A DNA stretch of 7,056 bases from positions 605-7,660 of the forward strand of contig DKBD01000113.1 of assembly GCA_002451055.1 (NCBI GenBank). The letters are read 5' to 3'. This document shows positions 1-4,992 of the stretch, piece by piece; positions within the stretch are counted from its first letter, which is position 1; each line of letters opens with the position of its first letter. Source of the DNA: Nitrospira sp. UBA6909. Its GTDB lineage: Bacteria > Nitrospirota > Nitrospiria > Nitrospirales > Nitrospiraceae. The position numbers and the translations under genes are program-made. The notes under the pieces were generated by a model. The model had not been told where the DNA came from. It worked only from the letters and a program-made list of their open reading frames with translations, and made no database searches.

Positions 1-846
1 GGCTGTGACAACTTTTGCTCCTTCTGCGTGGTCCCCTACACCCGCGGACGCGAGCGTTCCCGCGATCCCGAAGACGTTCTTGCGGAAGCGCGCGATGCCG
101 CGGCTCGCGGGTTCACGCAAATCACCCTCTTAGGCCAAAATGTGAACTCCTACCGGCACGGCGACTGGGACTTCGCCAGGCTGATCCGAGCCGTGGCGGA
201 CACGCCTGGGATTCATCGGGTGCGGTTCACTTCGCCCCACCCCAAGGACTTTCCGCCGGCGCTGATCGAGGCCATCGCGGACCATCCGACGATCTGCAAG
301 CATATTCACCTTCCGCTCCAGTCTGGGAGCGACCGAATCCTCAATCTCATGGGGCGATCCTACTCGGCAAACGAGTATCTCTTGCTGGTCGAGCGCATCA
401 GAACAACTGTTCCTGATATCGTCCTGACCACGGATATCATTTGCGGATTCTGCTCGGAGTCGGACGAAGATTTTCAAGATACCGCCAGCCTGACGGAATG
501 CATCCAGTTCGACTCAGCCTATATTTTCAAGTATTCGGAACGGAAGAACACCATCGCCGCAAGAAAACATCCCGACGATGTGCCCGACCATATCAAAGGC
601 GCCCGTGTTTCGAAGTTGGTGGACATTCAGCGGCGCATCACCTTGGAACGTAACCGACGGTATATCGGCCAAGATCTTGAGATACTGATCGAAGGCGACG
701 CCACCAGGTCTTCAACTCAAGGAATGGGAAAGACAGACGGGAACATCACCGTAGTATGGGATAAAGGCGCCGGCCTATTTGAGCCCGGCACCCTGGTCAC
801 GAAACATATCTTCGAAGCCTCCGCAGCCACACTCTACGGCGAGTAA
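1..846 (+). CDS. miaB: tRNA-2-methylthio-N6-(dimethylallyl)adenosine synthase MiaB, C-terminal part (5' end outside window)
   Basis: This radical-SAM methylthiotransferase adds a 2-methylthio group to N6-(isopentenyl)adenosine at position 37 of tRNAs that read UNN codons. The fragment (281 residues) opens in frame at base 1 with GCDNFCSFC. This is the CxxxCxxC motif (residues 2, 6 and 9) that binds the SAM-cleaving 4Fe-4S cluster. LGQNVNSY (about residues 45-52) is a MiaB hallmark, and HIHLPLQSGSD (about 102-112) is a core radical-SAM strand. The last 65 or so residues fit a TRAM RNA-binding domain. The N-terminal UPF0004 domain, which holds the second cluster, lies upstream of the window. 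The usual IIVGFPGET loop reads IICGFCSES here (about 143-151), with two extra cysteines; I regard this as a lineage variant. The stop is TAA, with no clear terminator hairpin and T-run after it. The family call is firm. MtaB and RimO paralogues are less likely because of LGQNVNSY. Confidence 0.95.
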   Translation, partial: GCDNFCSFCVVPYTRGRERSRDPEDVLAEARDAAARGFTQITLLGQNVNSYRHGDWDFARLIRAVADTPGIHRVRFTSPHPKDFPPALIEAIADHPTICKHIHLPLQSGSDRILNLMGRSYSANEYLLLVERIRTTVPDIVLTTDIICGFCSESDEDFQDTASLTECIQFDSAYIFKYSERKNTIAARKHPDDVPDHIKGARVSKLVDIQRRITLERNRRYIGQDLEILIEGDATRSSTQGMGKTDGNITVVWDKGAGLFEPGTLVTKHIFEASAATLYGE

Positions 847-980
847 CCTTCCGATCTATTTTCACAGTTCATCCGCCTGCGCGGGAAGCCACGGCTGCCA
901 ACGCGTGGGCTCCACCCACTCGCTCTCACTTTTCACTCACGGATGCAGCCCTCAGGGACAATTCTGCCTTCTATCCATCA

Positions 981-1016
981 TGAACAATTTAGTCCGCTTT
1001 TGTTCATTCTTGTTCA
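981..1016. promoter_or_regulatory. Clustered TGAACAA / TTGTTCA motif, possible operator
   Basis: TGAACAA at 981-987 is the exact reverse complement of TTGTTCA at 1000-1006, and the latter is repeated directly at 1010-1016, ten bases on. Three 7-bp copies in 36 bp, with spacing near one helical turn for the direct pair, resemble a binding site for a dimeric repressor. No promoter can be placed beside it with confidence, and the surrounding DNA is AT-rich, so chance remains plausible. Confidence 0.25.
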
Positions 1017-1310
1017 GCTGTGTGATTTTCTCTTCTCATTCAGCTTTCCATGTCCCCGGGCTTAGTCGCCATTGGACCGTCATACGACTGACATGCCTTG
1101 CGGACCGATTGTTTGATTTCTCCTCATCCAACAGTATGATTCCAAAAGCAACTTGCATATTTCCCCCTGCGGGTCCGATAAGGTCGCCGAGCCCAGTCTC
1201 AACAAGGCTTTCACCTCACGAATGCTTCATACATCCTCTGCACTCGAATTACCATCCAAACATCTAAGGGCATGGTACTTGCTCCACATTTGTGCACATT
1301 GAGCATCCAT

Positions 1311-1334
1311 CTTAGGAGGAAGCTTAGGAGGAAG
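1311..1334 (+). repeat. 12-bp tandem duplication carrying two perfect Shine-Dalgarno cores
   Basis: CTTAGGAGGAAG occurs at 1311-1322 and again, without a gap, at 1323-1334. Each copy contains AGGAGG (1314-1319 and 1326-1331). The second copy lies 7 nt before a TTG codon at 1339 that is in frame with the small membrane peptide at 1399-1482. The first copy has no start codon at a usable distance. The duplication therefore looks like a doubled ribosome-binding site or a recent slippage event. Confidence 0.8.
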
Positions 1335-1398
1335 GGCCTTGGTCATTCCTATACACTCCCTTGCGACTGTGTCTAAACACCATTGTCTGGAGTCTCAA

Positions 1399-1482
1399 AT
1401 GACGCTCGAAACGATCATTGCAATCGGGGTGTTGGGATGGCTGGCAATAGGCATGGCGCTCATGGGATTGGGCATTTGGTAG
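1399..1482 (+). CDS. Small hydrophobic one-helix membrane peptide (27 aa; possibly 47 aa from TTG 1339)
   Basis: The ORF starts at ATG 1399 and stops at TAG 1480-1482. It begins MTLETIIAIGVLGW and continues as an unbroken hydrophobic stretch ending GLGIW. Apart from Glu4 it has no charged residue, and residues 6-27 are long enough to span a membrane once. Glycines at 10, 13, 18, 23 and 25 would suit helix packing. GGAG at 1389-1392 sits 6 nt before the ATG, a sound ribosome-binding site. The frame stays open upstream to TTG 1339 (with GTG 1369 in between), and TTG 1339 has a perfect AGGAGG 7 nt before it. That start would add 20 mostly polar residues before the helix. I prefer the ATG because it gives a compact membrane peptide, but the stronger Shine-Dalgarno favours the TTG. 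The family is unknown to me. It could be a small toxin, a subunit-stabilising peptide or a leader peptide for the lipoprotein gene 110 bp downstream. Confidence 0.5.
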   Translation: MTLETIIAIGVLGWLAIGMALMGLGIW

Positions 1483-1503
1483 ATCGATGCCGTCAAGAAT
1501 AAT
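1476..1503 (+). promoter_or_regulatory. Weak sigma70-type promoter candidate for the lipoprotein gene
   Basis: TTGGTA (1476-1481, 4 of 6 matches to the -35 consensus) and AATAAT (1498-1503, 5 of 6 to the -10) are separated by 16 bp. Transcription would start near 1510 and leave a leader of about 80 nt before the lipoprotein ATG. That leader contains a 6-bp inverted repeat, TCCGGC/GCCGGA (1530-1535 and 1549-1554). The -35 box overlaps the stop codon of the small peptide, so the lipoprotein gene could also be read from upstream. Confidence 0.3.
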
Positions 1504-1592
1504 TTTTGCCAACTCCAATAGTTCACTGCTCCGGCAACCATTTCCCAAGCCGGAAGATGATCATGAATTGATATCCGTGTAGGAGAATCGCC

Positions 1593-2501
1593 ATGTACGC
1601 ATCTATGAAGGCTCCCGCTCTCCGCATCTCAGGAACATTGCTTTCTCTCAGTCTTATGACGACCGGATGCTCGACCTTGCCTGGCTGGTATGGATGGGCC
1701 AGCATTCACAAGAGCGACAGAGGGTCGGTCTATCTTCAGGAAGTCGCCGATTGGTCGTTTGAAGCCGACCATCCAGCCGTGATCGACCAGGCGACCCTTC
1801 TTAGCGCGGTCCAAGGCGTGGTTGCCGAGGACGTCAAGAATGTGTCTACGAACTTGCCCGCAAGCGGCAGCAAGCCGATGAGAGTATTCAGCGATGAGGA
1901 CGCCGAGTTTCTAGCTCCCCTGCTAGCCCAAGGCTTATCGCAAGCGAAACCGGAGCAGATTGTCGGTTTCACCGTGTCCCCATCGGCAGGGTCAGGCGCT
2001 GAACCCGCTGCGGGCACCATCTACCGGTCCCACGGCTCTCTCTATCTGACGATCTCCTCGACCAACAACCGAAAAGTCTCAGGATTCATGCCGAAGGTCG
2101 CAGCCCGAGTCGAAAGAGCCCCCGCCTACACCTCAGATTGGGCCCCTGGAACCCTGGCTATGGTGATCAACCCCCAAATTCTCGCCAATGCCCAGAGACC
2201 AGGGGCAACTCCAGACGCAGTTGATCCGAGTTCTGTTGCCAGATCGGATGCGTCGCCCGCTTCACTGGCAAATCTAGCCCCTCAGCAGAAAATTGCCGAT
2301 GGCGATCTGACGGATAAGAAACTGGAGGAGCTTCACCAAGTGCGTGCAGCCAACAAGATGAAAGATTCCGAAATCTCGGCGCTCAGGGAAGAAATCGAAT
2401 GGATGAAGCAAGAACTCGGTGAACGGTCGGCGACGACCGAAACCGTCTCCAAGCGGCTCCAGCCGAAAAGGAAGTCCGCCGAAGCCTATCCGAACCGCTG
2501 A
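1593..2501 (+). CDS. Putative lipoprotein of unknown function with C-terminal coiled coil
   Basis: The protein is 302 aa. ATG 1593 is chosen because AGGAG (1581-1585) lies 7 nt before it; the internal ATG at 1605 lacks such a site. The N-terminus has a basic start (Lys6, Arg11), a hydrophobic core (about 14-22) and LMTTGC with Cys26. This looks like a signal-peptidase-II site, although Thr at -3 is unusual for a lipobox, which normally has Leu, Val or Ile there. If Cys26 is lipidated, the mature protein is anchored in the outer or inner membrane, facing the periplasm. The middle part (about 50-200) is mixed and probably globular. Residues about 200-230 are Ala/Pro/Ser-rich and linker-like, and about 235-280 is a charged heptad-like helix (KKLEEL, ISALREEIEWMKQEL) that fits a coiled coil. 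The tail is basic. I recognise no family and assign no function. The gene is preceded by the small membrane peptide and ends 13 bp from the convergent exonuclease gene. Confidence 0.85.
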   Translation: MYASMKAPALRISGTLLSLSLMTTGCSTLPGWYGWASIHKSDRGSVYLQEVADWSFEADHPAVIDQATLLSAVQGVVAEDVKNVSTNLPASGSKPMRVFSDEDAEFLAPLLAQGLSQAKPEQIVGFTVSPSAGSGAEPAAGTIYRSHGSLYLTISSTNNRKVSGFMPKVAARVERAPAYTSDWAPGTLAMVINPQILANAQRPGATPDAVDPSSVARSDASPASLANLAPQQKIADGDLTDKKLEELHQVRAANKMKDSEISALREEIEWMKQELGERSATTETVSKRLQPKRKSAEAYPNR

Positions 2502-2512
2502 TCGACAGAACC

Positions 2513-2544
2513 CTTCAGCTGGTTTCGAGCAACTCAGGCTGAAG
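2513..2544. terminator. Hairpin at the convergent gene ends, possible bidirectional terminator
   Basis: CTTCAGC (2513-2519) pairs exactly with GCTGAAG (2538-2544). The stem can continue inward (TG, GTT with AAC, CA) with two single-base bulges to a 6-nt loop at 2525-2530, about 12 bp in all. It begins 11 bp after the lipoprotein stop and includes the last codons and stop of the minus-strand exonuclease gene, where a shared terminator is expected. Neither side has a T-run, so intrinsic termination would be weak. Confidence 0.4.
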
Positions 2545-3231
2545 CAAGACCACTTCCCGAGACAAAGGCTGCCGGAAATTCATGCGGCAATAACAGGCAT
2601 ATGTGACATACGTATCCTGCAGACAATAGCGGGCGAGTTCGAGCCCCTGCCCCTTCTCCCACATTTCCGCCACTTGCTCCCCGCTCCCCGACTTCGTCTC
2701 GACCTGTAAGGCGCGGGCCAGCACATCCAACTTGATCCAGCCTCGCATATCCCAATTACTCCAAATCGCCATCGTGTCATAGACCGGTTCCGTCCGGAAC
2801 TTCGCCAGATTGATGTCGACGCTCGGCTTGACTTGGTTGATGATCGAGCGTTTCTTGAGAAAGGGGAGGTCGAATCCCAGGCCGTTGTGCGTGATATAGA
2901 GGGTTGGGCGATCCTGGGCAAGACGCGCCCAAAATCGGCGAAGCAACTCCCGCTCGTTCCGGCCGTACCAGGCCACGGCGCTCCGGACCTCCATTTGATC
3001 GGAAAACTCCAGCAGTCCGATGCAGACGATACGGCTGAAGGTGCCGTCGAACGCCGACTTGGCATACAGTTCATTTTCCGCATGCCTTCGTTCTTCAGCT
3101 ACCCCGACCGTGAATAGATCGCCGCCTTCTTCGAACTGGAGATCGTCGCTGCTTTGCGGAGCCTTTCCGATGAGGCGAGCCCATTCCTCGCGGGGAGCCT
3201 GGATAGTTTCGATGTCGAGAACCACCTTCAT
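2515..3231 (-). CDS. Predicted 3'-5' exonuclease, DNA polymerase B-like DEDDy family
   Basis: The protein is 238 aa with an RNase H-fold exonuclease signature of the DEDDy type. Exo I is LDIET (Asp6, Glu8), Exo II is THNGLGFDLPFL (Asn116, Asp121) and Exo III is YCLQD (Tyr202, Asp206). YDTM at 151-154 is also typical of the stand-alone 'predicted 3'-5' exonuclease related to the PolB exonuclease domain' group (DNA_pol_B_exo2 type). All four metal-binding acids are present, so it should hydrolyse DNA or RNA 3' ends with two metal ions. The substrate is not known from sequence. There is no polymerase domain. The ATG (3229-3231) overlaps the stop of the upstream mutT by the 4-bp ATGA, which implies translational coupling and membership of the mutY-mutT operon. 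This context makes a role in processing oxidised or mismatched DNA plausible, but that is inference. Confidence 0.88.
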   Translation of the reverse strand: MKVVLDIETIQAPREEWARLIGKAPQSSDDLQFEEGGDLFTVGVAEERRHAENELYAKSAFDGTFSRIVCIGLLEFSDQMEVRSAVAWYGRNERELLRRFWARLAQDRPTLYITHNGLGFDLPFLKKRSIINQVKPSVDINLAKFRTEPVYDTMAIWSNWDMRGWIKLDVLARALQVETKSGSGEQVAEMWEKGQGLELARYCLQDTYVTYACYCRMNFRQPLSREVVLLQPELLETS

Positions 3232-3638
3232 CGGACGCCTCCTTGCCCATAGGCGTCATACTGCAACGCATCGATAATCGCCCGATCTGCTGGAGGAAAC
3301 TCGAAGCGGGGCAGTTCTTCGGGGAGCACCCATCGGATTTCCTCGCAATCGACCGGTTCCGCCTCTCCCTCTTCGATCGCACAGCGAAAGAAATGCAGTT
3401 CCACGATCTTTTCCGGATAGTCGTGCCGGACAACCCGATAGGGAATAGGCAGGTCGACTCGTACCCCCAATTCCTCGAACAGTTCCCGCTGTAAACATTC
3501 CGTCAAGGATTCATCCGCCTCCCGCTTGCCGCCGGGGAATTCCCAAAACCCCGCCAAGTGGACGCCGGGTTTCCGTCGCGCGATCAGATAACGCCCACCA
3601 TGATGAATGATCCCTGCCGCAACTTCGATGACTTTCAT
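3228..3638 (-). CDS. mutT: MutT-type Nudix hydrolase (8-oxo-dGTP diphosphatase)
   Basis: The protein is 136 aa. It is predicted to hydrolyse 8-oxo-dGTP to the monophosphate, clearing the oxidised nucleotide before it is built into DNA. The Nudix box is complete at residues 37-59 (G37, E43, R51-E52, E55-E56, G58) and is preceded by FWEFPGGK, as in classical MutT. Near the C-terminus FPPAD (114-118) aligns by eye with FPPAN of E. coli MutT, where Asn119 contacts the 8-oxoguanine base. Asp is found here instead; human MTH1 also uses aspartates for base recognition, so the function may be kept. I chose ATG 3636-3638, which overlaps the mutY stop as ATGA. The frame is open to 3719, but that would overlap mutY by 85 bp and add a non-homologous N-terminus. 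The gene ends in a second ATGA with the exonuclease. An alternative substrate such as a modified CTP or dCTP cannot be excluded. Confidence 0.87.
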   Translation of the reverse strand: MKVIEVAAGIIHHGGRYLIARRKPGVHLAGFWEFPGGKREADESLTECLQRELFEELGVRVDLPIPYRVVRHDYPEKIVELHFFRCAIEEGEAEPVDCEEIRWVLPEELPRFEFPPADRAIIDALQYDAYGQGGVR

Positions 3639-4375
3639 GGCTTCCCTGCCAATGGTGTGCGCGACGTGGAATCGAACGGATAGGTCTTGCAAAACGACTT
3701 CATCGGGCATAGAAGGCAATAGGGGTTGCGAGCCGTGCAGAGCGTCGCCCCGAAATCCATGATCGCCTGATTGAAGTCATAGCCCTTGCCGCGTGGGATC
3801 AATGCTTCGGACAGTTCCCACAACATCGGCTTCTGCGCCTTCGGATCTCCCTCGGCCACGAATACCCTGTGGAGCACCCGACTGACATTGGTATCCAAGA
3901 TCGGCGCGTCCTCATTGAACGCAAACGAGCGAATCGCACCGGCGGTATACCGCCCGATCCCTTTGAACGAGAGCAGCTCCTCCGCCTCGCTCGGCAACTT
4001 TCCCCCATAGCGCTCCACCGTTTCGCACGCGATGCTGTGCAGCCGTTCCGGCCGGATATTGTACCCCAATGGATACCATGTCTTCTTCACGTCGGCTACG
4101 GGAGTCTCGGCCAGATCCGCAAAACTGGGATAGCGTTCCAAAAACTCATGATACTTGGGAATCACCCGGTCCACTTGGGTTTGTTGCAGCATCACCTCAG
4201 ATACGAGGATATGGTAGGGATCTGACGTTTTGCGCCAAGGCAAATCGCGGCCATATTCCCGATACCATTTCAAGAGACGCTGTTGAAAACGACGTTTGGC
4301 TGACGCCTCAAGTGAAACCGTTGGACGGGAGGCTTTCTTCGTACGACCAATCTTAGCGGAGGCGCGCCGAGCCAT
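3635..4375 (-). CDS. mutY: A/G-specific adenine glycosylase MutY, short form without the C-terminal 8-oxoG-reading domain
   Basis: The protein is 246 aa. This base-excision-repair enzyme removes adenine mispaired with 8-oxoguanine. DLPWR (44-48) and SEVMLQQTQVDRV (59-71) contain the catalytic Glu60. A helix-hairpin-helix is at about 135-148 (FKGIGRYTAGAI), with catalytic Asp161 in LDTNVSRVL. The 4Fe-4S ligands are Cys213, 220, 223 and 229 (C-x6-C-x2-C-x5-C). The chain ends 17 residues after the last cysteine. Typical MutY runs to about 350 residues with a MutT-like C-terminal domain that senses 8-oxoG, and that domain is absent. The usual GLGYY element reads PLGYN (102-106). A T/G or other HhH-GPD glycosylase is therefore an alternative. 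I chose ATG 4373-4375: AAGGG lies 8-9 nt upstream, and a promoter at 4400-4428 sits between it and the only earlier start (GTG 4435), which has no ribosome-binding site. It is the first gene of the mutY-mutT-exonuclease operon. Confidence 0.88.
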   Translation of the reverse strand: MARRASAKIGRTKKASRPTVSLEASAKRRFQQRLLKWYREYGRDLPWRKTSDPYHILVSEVMLQQTQVDRVIPKYHEFLERYPSFADLAETPVADVKKTWYPLGYNIRPERLHSIACETVERYGGKLPSEAEELLSFKGIGRYTAGAIRSFAFNEDAPILDTNVSRVLHRVFVAEGDPKAQKPMLWELSEALIPRGKGYDFNQAIMDFGATLCTARNPYCLLCPMKSFCKTYPFDSTSRTPLAGKP

Positions 4376-4399
4376 ACAGTCACCCTTAGAGACAGCAGC

Positions 4400-4428
4400 A
4401 TTGTAGGAGCCGGCTTTCCCAAAATCAA
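4400..4428 (-). promoter_or_regulatory. Sigma70-type promoter of the mutY operon
   Basis: Read on the minus strand, TTGATT (4428-4423, 4 of 6 matches to the -35) and TACAAT (4405-4400, 5 of 6 to the -10) are 17 bp apart, the ideal spacing. Transcription would start near 4393. The resulting leader of about 18 nt contains the AAGGG ribosome-binding site (4387-4383) and leads straight to ATG 4375. This supports the shorter MutY start. Confidence 0.6.
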
Positions 4429-4462
4429 ACTGCACCGGCGCAAAGAGAATTTCCCGTTTTCA

Positions 4463-4491
4463 TTGACAATATCGCTTTGGACCCATAGCCT
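4463..4491 (+). promoter_or_regulatory. Sigma70-type promoter candidate for the PilZ gene
   Basis: A perfect -35 hexamer TTGACA (4463-4468) is followed after 17 bp by TAGCCT (4486-4491). The latter keeps the three most important -10 bases (T, A and the final T) but not the other three. Start of transcription would be near 4498, giving a leader of about 97 nt. It is divergent from the mutY promoter, and the two -35 boxes are about 35 bp apart, so one regulator could affect both. Confidence 0.45.
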
Positions 4492-4594
4492 GCTTTCGTG
4501 GATGCTCGAGCTGACCCGAACTTGCGTCGATACGGCAGCGTTAGGGCAAGCGCTTCTGTCTTGAGCCATTGCCGACACACACGAGGGTACCCCT

Positions 4595-4921
4595 ATGGTT
4601 GTGCGCAAGTTCAAACGGTTCCCTGTCGCGATTCCCAGCACCCTCATTCAGCGTGACAAGTTGAAATTCAGCGGATCAGTGAAGGATCTGTCGCAGAAGG
4701 GCTGCCGAATCGAGAGTGTCATCCGCCCATTCAGCGGCATGCAGCTTGAGCTGCATCTTCAACCGCCGGGGGAATCCACGCCGATCATGATCAGCAATGC
4801 GGCGGTTCGATGGACCGGCTTACATGGCATCGGCCTCGAATTTCTCACCGTATCGCCTTCCCAGCAAGAACGGCTCAATCGAATTCTTCACCATCTTTCA
4901 GCGAAGGTGGGGAGCGCTTAG
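4595..4921 (+). CDS. Single-domain PilZ protein (probable cyclic-di-GMP receptor)
   Basis: The protein is 108 aa and almost entirely one PilZ domain. The two cyclic-di-GMP-binding signatures are intact: RKFKR (Arg4-x3-Arg8) and DLSQKG (Asp31-x-Ser33-x2-Gly36). A beta-barrel pattern follows, including AAVRWTGLHGIGLEFL, with a closing helix (SQQERLNRIL). Such stand-alone domains change partner proteins when they bind the second messenger and often act in motility, exopolysaccharide or pilus control. No partner is visible nearby, so the pathway cannot be named. ATG 4595 has GAGGG (4583-4587) 7 nt upstream. The gene is monocistronic here, divergent from mutY and convergent with the zinc-ribbon Nudix gene, 71 bp apart. 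Confidence 0.9.
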   Translation: MVVRKFKRFPVAIPSTLIQRDKLKFSGSVKDLSQKGCRIESVIRPFSGMQLELHLQPPGESTPIMISNAAVRWTGLHGIGLEFLTVSPSQQERLNRILHHLSAKVGSA

Positions 4922-4978
4922 CCCAGACTTCTTCGCGACGGTTTGTGACGAATGTGAGCGGTTGCAGCAGAAGCGCTC
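4912..4978. repeat. 8-bp inverted repeat spanning the PilZ / Nudix convergent gap
   Basis: GAGCGCTT at 4912-4919, at the very end of the PilZ gene, is the exact reverse complement of AAGCGCTC at 4971-4978, with 51 bp between them. It sits where a terminator is expected, but the loop is long and no T-run follows, so termination is doubtful. AGCGCT is itself palindromic and also occurs at 4548-4555 and near 5071, so chance is a fair explanation. Confidence 0.2.
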
Positions 4979-4992
4979 ATACTTACCACGGA

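Larger units (their letters stand above)
847..1338. other. Gene-poor intergenic stretch, about 490 bp
   Basis: No convincing gene lies between the miaB stop and the small-peptide locus. The + strand is open from inside miaB to 1267, but that frame is rich in Ser, Pro, His and Cys, lacks a ribosome-binding site at its internal ATG (980) and resembles no family I know. The minus strand has only very short frames without ribosome-binding sites. The stretch looks visibly less GC-rich than the flanking genes. It holds an imperfect hairpin just after miaB (about 890-912, AGCCACG pairing with CGTGGGCT), a TGAACA/TGTTCA cluster at 981-1016, a TGTGCACA palindrome at 1291-1298 and a tandem repeat at 1311-1334. 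A non-coding RNA or a decayed gene is possible but not shown. Confidence 0.6.

Noticed and set aside
779..1267. Open + strand frame of 162 codons running out of the end of miaB
   Set aside because: It overlaps miaB in another frame, has no ribosome-binding site at its first or its internal ATG (980), and its Ser/Pro/His/Cys-rich composition is typical of non-coding DNA.
1291..1298. TGTGCACA palindrome as an operator
   Set aside because: It is a single 8-bp palindrome without a second copy or an adjacent promoter, which is easily expected by chance.
1530..1554. Hairpin TCCGGC/GCCGGA after the small peptide as a terminator
   Set aside because: The stem is only 6 bp with a 13-nt loop and no T-run. 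It may instead be part of the lipoprotein leader.
3639..3719. N-terminal extension of MutT to 3719
   Set aside because: It would overlap mutY by 85 bp, and the extension does not resemble MutT. The ATG at 3638 gives the family N-terminus (MKVIEVAAGII) and an ATGA overlap.
4376..4435. Longer MutY with 20 more N-terminal residues from GTG 4435
   Set aside because: The GTG lacks a Shine-Dalgarno sequence and lies upstream of the predicted promoter (4400-4428). ATG 4375 has both a ribosome-binding site and the right distance from the start of transcription.
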